DNA of 64,000 nucleotides from CAVVEQ01 sp963802095 (GTDB taxonomy: Bacteria; Chloroflexota; Anaerolineae; Anaerolineales; Anaerolineaceae): the NCBI GenBank assembly GCA_963802095.1, contig CAWDHI010000005.1, positions 124,001 through 188,000 of the forward strand, written 5' to 3'. Positions within the stretch are counted from its first letter, which is position 1. Each line of letters begins with the position of its first letter. Position numbers and translations under genes: made by a program. A model generated the notes under the pieces. That model was not told where the DNA came from. It made no database searches and was given only the letters and a program-made list of their open reading frames with translations. Of this stretch, positions 52,879 through 60,095 are shown one piece after another.

Positions 52879-55221
52879 GTGACTGGAAAATATTTTGGTC
52901 AAAGAGAAACCCGGCTGGAAGATCCTCAGCTGTTGACTGGCAAAGCCCAGTTTATCGACGATATCGAGATTCCCGGCATGCTGCACGCTGCCTTTATGCG
53001 CAGCGATTATGCCCATGCCCGAATAAAGAAGATTGACGTCTCCGCGGCCCTCAAGCGGCCAGGAGTGGTTGCCATCTACACCGCCGAAGATTTTGGCGAT
53101 TACTGGAAACCAGGGCCGTTGCAGGTGCCGCCTCCAACTGCCATCAAGGGCTCGCAATTCAACGCGCGTACCCTCGTGCCGATCGCCAAGGATAAAGTGC
53201 GATTCTCGGGCGAACCGGTAGCGATAGTTATTGCCGAATCGCGCTATATCGCGGAAGATGCCTTCGACGATATTATTTTTGATGTAGAACCACTGCCTGC
53301 TGTTGTAGATCTTGAAAAAGCCTGGGAAGACACTTCTGTTCTTGTTCATGAAGACCTGCCCTCCAATATGGCTGCCCTGGTCAAACAGGAAGCAGGTAAT
53401 TACGAGGAAGCAAAAAAGAATGCGGATGTGGTCATTTCCCGCAAACTATATGCCGATCGCAATGCAGGTGCCGCTATGGAAAACCGCGGATTTGTGGTTG
53501 AGTGGAATGACCGCAAAGAAGAAATGACCGTCTGGGCTACCTCCCAGGCACCCCTGCCTCTTCGCGGGGCGATTGCTGGTCGGCTTGGCCTGGTGGATAA
53601 CCAGGTGAGGGTCGAGATTCCTTTCATTGGCGGTGGATTTGGCCCCAAAGTGATGACCTCTCAGACCGACGACGTCCTTCTGCCCTGGATCGCGATGAAA
53701 CTCAACCGGCCGATCAAATGGATCGAGGACCGTCGGGAGAATTTCCTGGGAACCACCTCTGAGCGCGACCAGGTGCACTACTGCGAGATCGCCCTCAAGA
53801 AAGATGGTACCATTCTGGGATTCAAAGATGTGTTTTATCACAATACCGGTGCCTACGATTCCTACGGGATGACCGTTCCGCTGAATACCCAGACCCATAC
53901 GGTTAATAATTACCGTGTACCGAATTTTTCCACCGAGATCCGCATGGTCTTCACCAACGAAATGGTGGTCACTCCCGTGCGCGGCGCCGGTCGCCCGGAG
54001 GGTGTGTTCATCATGGAACGCATGCTGGATTTTGCCGCGAAGGAATTGAAGATGGATCCGGCCGAGATTCGCCGAAAGAATCTGCTGACCCCGGCTGAAT
54101 TCCCGGTTCATACCGGCATCATCGGGCAGGACTTCGTGGAAGGTGTGCTGGATACCGGTGACTACAAAGGAAACCTGGAACGCGTGCTGGAAATGGTGGA
54201 TTACGAGAAATTCCGTAAAGAGATCCAACCCAAGGCCCGCAAGGAAGGTAAGCATCTCGGAATCGGCGTGGTTACCTTCACCGAAGGCACCTCTGTCGGC
54301 CCCTATGAAGGCGCTCGCGTGACCATCGGTAATAATGGAAGGGTTAGCTGCTCCACGGGGTACTCCACCCAGGGGCAGGGGCACTTCACCGTCTTCGCCC
54401 AGATCGTAGCCGAACAGTTGAATGTGAAACCCAAGGATGTGAAAGTCATCACCGGGGATACCGATCACTTCCATTGGGGCGCAGGCACCTTTGCCAGCCG
54501 CGGCGCTGCCATTGCTGGAACTGCCATGCACCTTGCAGCTGTAAAAGTGCGCGAAAAAACACTGGCTACCGGCGCCAAGTTCCTCGAAGTGCCGGTTGAA
54601 GAAGTTGACCTCTGCGAGGGTTACGTTTGTGTGAAGAGCGACCCGAAGAAACAGATCCCCCTGGGTGAGCTGGCGTTCAAAGCCAACCCCATGCGCGGCA
54701 CGATCGCTCCGGGGGTGGAACCAGGGCTGGAAGCCACAGCTTATTTTGCACCGCCCTACGGCGCCACCGGTTCCGGGGCAGTGGCACTCATTTTGGAGGT
54801 TGACCCTGAAACCATTGAGGCCAAAATACAGCGTTACGTGATCGTCCACGACTGCGGAACAGTTATCAATCCGCTCCTGCTGGAGGGGCAAATCCAGGGA
54901 GCGGTTTCAATGGGTATCGGGAACGCCTGGTACGAGAAGATTACCTACGATGAGAATGGACAGCTGCTTACCGCATCGTTCATGGATTATCTCATACCGC
55001 AGGCTACCGATATGCCTGATAGAATTGAAATTGGTCACGCGGTAAACACGACGCCGCTAAATCCGCTGGGGATCAAAGGTGTCGGCGAAGCGGGCGCCAT
55101 TCCAACCCCACCTGCATTTATCCAGGCGTTGGAGGATGCGCTTTCTGAATACAACCTGGAGCTGCTGGAATCCAACCTTTACCCTGCCAGAGTGTATGAG
55201 CAATTAAAAAAGGACGTGTGA
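52879..55221 (+). CDS. Molybdenum hydroxylase large subunit (molybdopterin-binding)
   Basis: 780 residues from a GTG with AGAGGTG upstream. The N-terminal half has FIDDIEIPGMLHAAFMRSD and RFSGEPVAIVIAES; the Mo-site loop is PVRGAGRPEG, and the catalytic Glu is in GVGEAGAIPTPP. The CO-dehydrogenase loop with Cys (CSFR) is absent, so this is not a form I CO dehydrogenase and probably acts on an aromatic heterocycle or purine. GGGFGPKVMTS is the molybdopterin contact. Large antisense frames over this gene are shadows. CoxG follows 58 bases later. Confidence 0.93.
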   Translation: MTGKYFGQRETRLEDPQLLTGKAQFIDDIEIPGMLHAAFMRSDYAHARIKKIDVSAALKRPGVVAIYTAEDFGDYWKPGPLQVPPPTAIKGSQFNARTLVPIAKDKVRFSGEPVAIVIAESRYIAEDAFDDIIFDVEPLPAVVDLEKAWEDTSVLVHEDLPSNMAALVKQEAGNYEEAKKNADVVISRKLYADRNAGAAMENRGFVVEWNDRKEEMTVWATSQAPLPLRGAIAGRLGLVDNQVRVEIPFIGGGFGPKVMTSQTDDVLLPWIAMKLNRPIKWIEDRRENFLGTTSERDQVHYCEIALKKDGTILGFKDVFYHNTGAYDSYGMTVPLNTQTHTVNNYRVPNFSTEIRMVFTNEMVVTPVRGAGRPEGVFIMERMLDFAAKELKMDPAEIRRKNLLTPAEFPVHTGIIGQDFVEGVLDTGDYKGNLERVLEMVDYEKFRKEIQPKARKEGKHLGIGVVTFTEGTSVGPYEGARVTIGNNGRVSCSTGYSTQGQGHFTVFAQIVAEQLNVKPKDVKVITGDTDHFHWGAGTFASRGAAIAGTAMHLAAVKVREKTLATGAKFLEVPVEEVDLCEGYVCVKSDPKKQIPLGELAFKANPMRGTIAPGVEPGLEATAYFAPPYGATGSGAVALILEVDPETIEAKIQRYVIVHDCGTVINPLLLEGQIQGAVSMGIGNAWYEKITYDENGQLLTASFMDYLIPQATDMPDRIEIGHAVNTTPLNPLGIKGVGEAGAIPTPPAFIQALEDALSEYNLELLESNLYPARVYEQLKKDV

Positions 55222-55279
55222 TCGCCGAAGGGCTGAATCGGAATTATGCTCCGCATCTGAATTTAGGAGGAAGTGTTTA

Positions 55280-55759
55280 ATGAAAATAGAAGGTGAACAT
55301 CTTTTCAAAGGACCGCGCGAGGTTGTCTGGGAGATGATCCGCGATCCAAATGTTCTCATGAAAGCGATCCCGGGAACCCAGGAAATTAAGGAAGTGGAAC
55401 CGAATCATTACGAGGCTGCCATTCTCCTGCGCATCGGACCTGTTTCCGGTTCGTTCTCCGGAACGCTGGTTGTGTCGGATGAGGTTCCGCCCGAAAGCTG
55501 CACATTGACCGTGGATGGACGCGGTGCACCCGGGTTTGCCAAAGGCATCGGTTATGTCAAATTCGCTGATAATGGCGACCAGACCACCACGTTGGGTTAC
55601 ACGGGTGACGTGACCATCGGGGGAACCCTTGCCAGCGTCGGCCAGCGGATGATCGACAGCGTGAGCAAGATGATGATCAAGGCTGGTTTTAACTCAATGG
55701 ACAAAGTGTTGGAAGAAAGACTGAAAGAGATCGAATCAAAATCCGGTAAAGCGCGATAA
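55280..55759 (+). CDS. coxG: CoxG/SRPBCC family protein
   Basis: 159 residues. EGEHLFKGPREVVWEMIRDPNVLMKAIPG, GPVSGSFSGTLVVSD and GGTLASVGQRMIDSVSKMMI are characteristic of the CoxG subfamily of START-like proteins. In CO dehydrogenase clusters CoxG recruits the enzyme to the membrane or delivers a lipophilic electron acceptor. Its presence suggests that this hydroxylase too donates electrons at the membrane. GGAGG precedes the ATG. Confidence 0.9.
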   Translation: MKIEGEHLFKGPREVVWEMIRDPNVLMKAIPGTQEIKEVEPNHYEAAILLRIGPVSGSFSGTLVVSDEVPPESCTLTVDGRGAPGFAKGIGYVKFADNGDQTTTLGYTGDVTIGGTLASVGQRMIDSVSKMMIKAGFNSMDKVLEERLKEIESKSGKAR

Positions 55760-55823
55760 ATTATTTGGATCTATGTTACTGCTGGATTATTGATAAAAAT
55801 CAAAAAATAAATTGGAGAAAATA

Positions 55824-56009
55824 ATGGCTGAACAAAAAAATGGTAAGGATGTGGAAGTGAAAACTGCAAGTGAGGTTGATAACGCGAAAACCGATTCAAA
55901 GAATAAAACCCAGGAGCTGCTGAAGATTCAAGAAGTCCGCATGGTCCTTTACATCATTCCTGTTGTGTTGATCTCATTACTGATTGCATATTTGGTAAAG
56001 ATATTCTAA
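55824..56009 (+). CDS. 61-residue single-pass membrane protein
   Basis: A highly charged N-terminal half (EQKNGKDVEVKTASE, KTDSKNKTQ) is followed by one transmembrane helix (VLYIIPVVLISLLIAYLV) at the C terminus. GGAG lies six bases before the chosen ATG; a TTG four codons earlier overlaps that site. No family recognised. Tail-anchored topology between CoxG and the permease suggests an adaptor or small transporter subunit of the same locus. Confidence 0.65.
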   Translation: MAEQKNGKDVEVKTASEVDNAKTDSKNKTQELLKIQEVRMVLYIIPVVLISLLIAYLVKIF

Positions 56010-56017
56010 ACGGTAAA

Positions 56018-56054
56018 ACGGCTGAATACCTAGCAAGAACAGGGATTCAGCCGT
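56018..56054 (+). other. Hairpin after the small membrane protein gene
   Basis: ACGGCTGAAT/ATTCAGCCGT (10 bp perfect, 17-base loop). No U-run follows, so it is either a weak terminator or an RNA-stability element that separates the hydroxylase genes from the permease, which has its own regulatory region. Confidence 0.55.
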
Positions 56055-56059
56055 AACCT

Positions 56060-56094
56060 TCTTGACAATATGGTGTATTATTATAGTGTCAAGA
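56060..56094 (+). promoter_or_regulatory. Promoter region and 8-bp-arm inverted repeat upstream of the permease
   Basis: TCTTGACA at 56060-56067 and TGTCAAGA at 56087-56094 are perfect inverted arms 19 bases apart; a dimeric regulator spanning about two helical turns would fit. The left arm includes the consensus -35 TTGACA, and TATAGT follows at a shorter than ideal distance. Expression of the permease is thus probably controlled separately, possibly by substrate. Confidence 0.5.
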
Positions 56095-56113
56095 TTAAAA
56101 CTGGATTAGAGGA

Positions 56114-56207
56114 GGTGCATATCGGGGAAAATGCAGGTCCGTTCGAAGGGCTGGTCTAACCGGGGAAAGTTTTTGGAAGGACCAGCGTGAAGCACGTAGA
56201 ATTGCAT
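56114..56207 (+). promoter_or_regulatory. Structured leader RNA of the permease (riboswitch-like candidate)
   Basis: Two hairpins are visible. The first is TGCAT/ATGCA (56116-56120, 56131-56135) with loop ATCGGGGAAA. The second is GCTGGTC/GACCAGC (56150-56156, 56180-56186). The octamer CGGGGAAA occurs in both loops (56123-56130, 56161-56168). ATGCA could instead pair with a second TGCAT at 56203-56207, giving two exclusive folds. It does not match a riboswitch class that I can recall by eye. The permease ribosome site lies about 25 bases beyond. Confidence 0.4.
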
Positions 56208-56242
56208 CATAAGAAAATACTTTAAAAGGAAGGAATTAACCG

Positions 56243-57667
56243 ATGTCTACCCCTACAAAAGTGCTGGGATATCTGCCACAGGATGTTCCACCATTTGGCA
56301 AGATGATCGTGCTTGGTTTTCAGCACGTCATCACCATGTTCCCGGCAACAGTACTTTGCGCACTTCTAATGCACTTCAATGTGTCAACCGTGCTGACCGT
56401 CACAGGCTTTGCGACGATAGTTGCACTTATCGGTGCCAAGCTCTCGATGGGAAATTACATCCCTCTATACTACGGCTCCAGCTTCAGCTATATCGCTGCC
56501 GTGACCACCGTGGTATCCCAGCTTGAACCCGGTTTAGGATTTGGTGTTCCCGCGTCACCTGAGACAATTTCGGTAGTTCAGACTGGTTTCATTGCCACAG
56601 GTGTTATTAATATTATTGTCGGTTTGATCATTCGACTGACCGGCGGAAAAAAAGGCGTTGATAAAGTCCTGCCTCCAATCGTCACCGGTTCGGTTGCCAT
56701 CACGATCGGTCTCGGGCTTGGTTACACAGCACTCACCATGGCTTCAGGAACCTGCTGCGGCGTTGATCCGGCAGCGACCCCTGATCTCACTCTCACTTGG
56801 TGGGCTGTGTCCCTTCTCACCCTTTTCGTAACCGTTCTACTTTCGGTCTACCTGCAGGGCAAGGGTTTTATCTCCATGATCCCGATCCTCCTAGGGGCGA
56901 TCGTCGGTTTCATTTTCTCCTGGATCATGGGTTTGGTGAATGTCGAAGGCGCTTTCACCTCAGATGTCTTCGTCATTCCGCAATTCACCTTCCCAGATTT
57001 TTCCAACCCGCTCGCCTGGTCGGTGATGATCAGCGTAGGCATTATGGCTATCGCAACCATCCCGGAATCCACCGCCCACCTCTACCAGATCAGCCTGTAT
57101 GTTGATCACCTGGCAGAGGAACAGGGACGCGAGAAGCTCGGCCTCTCCAAATTCATCGGCCTGAACCTGATGCTCGATGGGTTGAACGACCTGGTGAATG
57201 GTCTCTTTGGCTCCACCGCTGGAACCAACTATGGCGAGAACAACTCCCTGATGGTGATCACCCGTAACTACTCCGGTGTGGTTCTGATCGCTGCCGGCGC
57301 CATCGCAGTTTTGCTTGGCTTCATCGGACCGCTCAAAGATGCCATCAACATGGTCCCGACAGCCGTTTGGGGTGGTCTTGCGATCTATCTCTTTGGTGTC
57401 ATTGGTATGCAGGGTATTGCGCTCATGATCGCCGAAAAAGTTGATCTTTATAATCCCGGTCAACTTGCCATCGGCGCCATCATTCTGGTTGTGGGTATCG
57501 GCGGAACAATCGGCTACCCGGCTGGCCTGCCCATCCCGCTGCTGACCGGAATCTTCCCCTATGGCTGGCCGCCCATCGCGACCGGCGCCCTGTTTGGGAT
57601 TATTCTGAACCTAATCTTCCTCGCTTTCAAGCCCCCTGTAGTCCGCCCAACGGATGTTCTGGAGTAA
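56243..57667 (+). CDS. Nucleobase:cation symporter-2 family permease (UraA/xanthine permease-like)
   Basis: 474 residues, about 14 transmembrane segments. The substrate-binding motifs of the NCS2/UraA fold are present: MAIATIPESTAHLY with Glu in helix 8 and GTNYGENNSLMVITRNYS with Glu in helix 10. The family imports uracil, xanthine or urate with H+ or Na+. GGAAGGAA lies eight bases before the ATG. As last gene of the FdrA/Mo-hydroxylase locus it presumably brings in the ring that the hydroxylase and cyclase attack. Confidence 0.92.
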   Translation: MSTPTKVLGYLPQDVPPFGKMIVLGFQHVITMFPATVLCALLMHFNVSTVLTVTGFATIVALIGAKLSMGNYIPLYYGSSFSYIAAVTTVVSQLEPGLGFGVPASPETISVVQTGFIATGVINIIVGLIIRLTGGKKGVDKVLPPIVTGSVAITIGLGLGYTALTMASGTCCGVDPAATPDLTLTWWAVSLLTLFVTVLLSVYLQGKGFISMIPILLGAIVGFIFSWIMGLVNVEGAFTSDVFVIPQFTFPDFSNPLAWSVMISVGIMAIATIPESTAHLYQISLYVDHLAEEQGREKLGLSKFIGLNLMLDGLNDLVNGLFGSTAGTNYGENNSLMVITRNYSGVVLIAAGAIAVLLGFIGPLKDAINMVPTAVWGGLAIYLFGVIGMQGIALMIAEKVDLYNPGQLAIGAIILVVGIGGTIGYPAGLPIPLLTGIFPYGWPPIATGALFGIILNLIFLAFKPPVVRPTDVLE

Positions 57668-57686
57668 TTCAGAACCGGAGGTTATT

Positions 57687-57760
57687 TTGATACGAAAATA
57701 ATCGTATCAAGAGGAATGTATGAAAATACTCCCCGGAGCGGTAAATGCGACGGGGAGTAT
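57687..57760 (+). repeat. Two intergenic hairpins after the permease
   Basis: TTGATACG/CGTATCAA (57687-57694, 57703-57710; 8-bp arms, eight-base spacer) could be an operator or hairpin. ATACTCCCC/GGGGAGTAT (57726-57734, 57752-57760) is followed by ATTATTC and may be a weak terminator of the permease or, read with the first repeat, part of the control region of the next gene. Confidence 0.55.
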
Positions 57761-57805
57761 ATTATTCTGATTTACCGATAAGAAATATTCGATTCGAGGA
57801 AAAAC

Positions 57806-58663
57806 ATGATCTTGGTCACAGGTGCTGCAGGTAAAACGGGTCAAGCGGTAATTCGCGCGCTAGTGGGTAGAAAATCAAAAGTGCGGGCATTTGTACGCTC
57901 TCAGACCGAAGCCGACCTGGTTACCGGGATTGGGGTGGAGAGCGTAATATTGGGAGAATTTCAGAATAATGCTGCTCTGCGTGAAGCATGCCAGGGGATC
58001 GAAAAGATCTATCATATTTGCCCAAATGTCACCCCAGATGAAAGAGAAATTGGTGAACGGATCCTCTCAATCGCGAAACAAGCAAATGTGGATCAATTCG
58101 TATACCATTCTGTTTTGCATCCTCAAGTAGAAGCGATGCCGCACCACTGGGAAAAGATGCGTGTGGAGGAAATGATCTTTACCAGCGGGATAGATTTCAC
58201 GATCATCCAACCTTGCGCCTATATGCAAAATGTACTCGGCGGGTGGAAGCAAATTAAAGAAAACGGTACATATACAGTCCCCTATTCCACATCAACTCGC
58301 ATCAGCGTGGTGGATTTAAGGGATATTGGGGAGGCTGCGGCTTGTGTTCTTACCATGCCCGATCATCGCAATGCCATATATGAGTGTTGCGGTCCCCAAC
58401 CGCTCAGCCAAATCGAAGTCGCAGAAATAATCGGGACTTGCATCGGACGTCCGGTAGAAGCTGCAGAAGAAGATCTGGCGACATGGCAGCGAAACGCACA
58501 AAAAATCGGCTTGAGCAAATATGCGATCGACACCCTGACGTCCATGTTTCGTTACTACGATAAATACGGGTTCACGGGAAATTCCGGAGTGCTTGAGCAT
58601 ATCCTCCGAAGGAAACCCGGAAATTTTCACGATTTTATTACTTGGTATAATCAACCCGCCTGA
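57806..58663 (+). CDS. NmrA-like NAD(P)-binding protein
   Basis: 285 residues of the atypical short-chain dehydrogenase (NmrA/HSCARG) family. LVTGAAGKTGQAVIRAL is the dinucleotide-binding loop; VDQFVYHSVLHP and FTIIQPCAYMQN replace the usual catalytic Tyr-x-x-x-Lys with non-catalytic residues. Members sense the NADP(H) ratio or act as quinone oxidoreductases. GAGGAAAAA precedes the ATG. It begins a row of five closely spaced genes that ends with the radical SAM enzyme. Confidence 0.88.
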   Translation: MILVTGAAGKTGQAVIRALVGRKSKVRAFVRSQTEADLVTGIGVESVILGEFQNNAALREACQGIEKIYHICPNVTPDEREIGERILSIAKQANVDQFVYHSVLHPQVEAMPHHWEKMRVEEMIFTSGIDFTIIQPCAYMQNVLGGWKQIKENGTYTVPYSTSTRISVVDLRDIGEAAACVLTMPDHRNAIYECCGPQPLSQIEVAEIIGTCIGRPVEAAEEDLATWQRNAQKIGLSKYAIDTLTSMFRYYDKYGFTGNSGVLEHILRRKPGNFHDFITWYNQPA

Positions 58664-58690
58664 TTGGAAACCCTTTAAGAAGGACCATTA

Positions 58691-59182
58691 ATGGATAAGA
58701 ATAAAACCCTGGCTTGGAATTATGCGTTCGAGGCAATTCCGATCCTGTTCCACAGCAGTACCAGCACTTTCATGGGTTACCTGGAACGGAAAGGAAATGA
58801 CATCCTGGTATTCTATTGGAACCATGTCGGTGACCGTTTGGCTGAAGAAAAGCGTGTTTCTTCAGCTGGGCTGAGCTTTGATATCGATGAAATCAATGCC
58901 ACCACGCGTTTGGTTACCATCACGTTACCTTCCCCGAAGGAAGATGGCGATCCCTACTTTATCGCGTTAGTTGCAAGACCTGAACGCCGGTTTGCCTGGG
59001 TTAGAATTCCGAATACTGAGGTTTATGTACTCTGTAGAGATGATAGAAGTGAGTTGGAATACAAAACAGCCTTTGGATATGTTTCACCCCGGGCGATTTA
59101 CCAGGAAAAAGGCAGGGGGATCAAACCCGCGAAAGCTGACTTTCAACGCATAATTAGAAATCGTTTGGAGAAGAAAAAATGA
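58691..59182 (+). CDS. Uncharacterised soluble protein
   Basis: 163 residues, no signal or membrane segment. Sequence is mixed alpha/beta with FHSSTSTFMGYLERKGNDI, TTRLVTITLPSPKEDGDPYF and the basic C-terminal end RIIRNRLEKKK. No family recognised. AAGAAGGA precedes the ATG. Its stop overlaps the ATG of the next gene (ATGA), so the two are translationally coupled. Confidence 0.72.
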   Translation: MDKNKTLAWNYAFEAIPILFHSSTSTFMGYLERKGNDILVFYWNHVGDRLAEEKRVSSAGLSFDIDEINATTRLVTITLPSPKEDGDPYFIALVARPERRFAWVRIPNTEVYVLCRDDRSELEYKTAFGYVSPRAIYQEKGRGIKPAKADFQRIIRNRLEKKK

Positions 59183-59544
59183 CTTTTTCCCCCGAAATTA
59201 TCGCTGTCATGCTGGCTATGGTATTCTTTTATTTTCGGATGGCCCAGCTGCGCGGTCAGAAAAAACGGTATTTGAAGGAATATGCTCTAAAAAGGAGAAA
59301 GGTGGGCGGACGATCAAAAGGTAGCGCGCTCCCGCAGGATCCACCCGGCACACCACCGTATGGGATCGTCAGCTGGTGGTTGGTTATTCTGGCGATGGTG
59401 CTCATGTTGTTTGGTTTGGGACTTTACAATATGATGTTTCCCCAGCTTGATCAATATGCCCAGTACTGGTATATCCCGGTTTGCCTGGGAACAATCCTTT
59501 TTGCCTTTTGCTTCAAGGTGCGCAAACCGGTTCCGGTTGATTGA
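59179..59544 (+). CDS. Uncharacterised membrane protein with three hydrophobic helices
   Basis: 121 residues. A first helix (FSPEIIAVMLAMVFFYF), a basic loop (RGQKKRYLKEYALKRRK) and two further helices (SWWLVILAMVLMLFGLGLY, WYIPVCLGTILFAFCF). No family recognised. It is coupled to the preceding gene and ends 20 bases before the OsmC-type gene; the row of short gaps indicates one operon. Confidence 0.72.
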   Translation: MTFSPEIIAVMLAMVFFYFRMAQLRGQKKRYLKEYALKRRKVGGRSKGSALPQDPPGTPPYGIVSWWLVILAMVLMLFGLGLYNMMFPQLDQYAQYWYIPVCLGTILFAFCFKVRKPVPVD

Positions 59545-59564
59545 ACCGGAAAAGGAATTTTGCG

Positions 59565-60077
59565 ATGGTTGAAATACGAACGAAAAAGGGAGCGGGTTTC
59601 CGTGCGATCACCGTTGAAGCGGATGCGCGTTCGCTGGATCACTGGCGCAAGCAGGTGATCGGCGGTCAGCCGGAAACGGGGCGGACGTACGCGATCACCA
59701 GCGATGAGGGTACCTATATGCCCGGGGGTGAAGGAACCGCTCCCAGCCCGTTGACCTACTTTGTCTCCGGTATGGCGCTTTGACTGATCTCGCATTTGTC
59801 GCAGGTTGCGGCAAAACGGAAGATCGGAATCCGGAATGAACACGTCATCGTTACGGGGAGATTCCACGAGCAGGGTTCCGTGTTGAAGGGTGACGCGGAG
59901 GGGTTCTGCGATGGTTTTGAGGTGGAGATCCGCCTGGATTCGGATTCACCGGCATCGGAATTGAGCGAGCTGGTGCGTATTTCCAGGCAGATGTGCTTTA
60001 CCGAAAAGGCGCTGGTTGGAGAGATCCCCATACGAGTGACGCAGAATATAAATGGAACGGTAATCGTAGAGAAATAA
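59565..60077 (+). CDS. OsmC family protein with in-frame TGA at the catalytic position: probable selenoprotein
   Basis: 170 residues if the TGA at 59781-59783 is read as selenocysteine (Sec73). The frame is otherwise continuous from the ATG (AAAAGGA upstream) to the stop, and both sides match OsmC: APSPLTYFVSGMAL before the TGA, LISHLSQVAAKRKIGIRNE after it. In OsmC/Ohr peroxidases this position (GLAAC) is the peroxide-reactive Cys; the second conserved Cys is kept as Cys144 in RISRQMCFTE. A bacterial SECIS-like hairpin starts directly after the TGA. The protein would reduce organic hydroperoxides in the cytoplasm. A nonsense mutation is the alternative but would not explain the hairpin. Confidence 0.85.
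59784..59827 (+). promoter_or_regulatory. Bacterial SECIS element
   Basis: Immediately after the TGA, CTGATCT (59784-59790) pairs with AGATCGG (59821-59827). An internal loop separates it from a 9-bp upper stem TTTGTCGCA/TGCGGCAAA (59795-59803, 59807-59815) with apical loop GGT. The first loop G is 21 bases from the TGA, within the accepted 16-37 range, and a GG(U) loop is what SelB recognises in E. coli fdhF, whose hairpin has the similar GCAGGUCUGC tip. Confidence 0.85.
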
Positions 60078-60095
60078 TCCCAGTTTTGTCCAACC

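Noticed and set aside
53446..54891. 481-residue antisense frame over the Mo-hydroxylase large subunit
   Set aside because: Shadow frame of a strongly conserved gene; its protein shows no domain, and the plus-strand frame has all catalytic motifs.
52879..55221. Aerobic CO dehydrogenase (CoxMSL plus CoxG)
   Set aside because: Gene order and CoxG fit, but the large subunit has PVRGAGR instead of the Cys-containing CSFR loop, and the permease and cyclase neighbours point to a heterocycle substrate.
56131..56156. tRNA gene suggested by GGTCC-GTTCGAA-GGGCT, a T-arm-like stem-loop
   Set aside because: No acceptor stem, anticodon arm or D-arm can be placed around it; the bases are better used in the GCTGGTC/GACCAGC stem.
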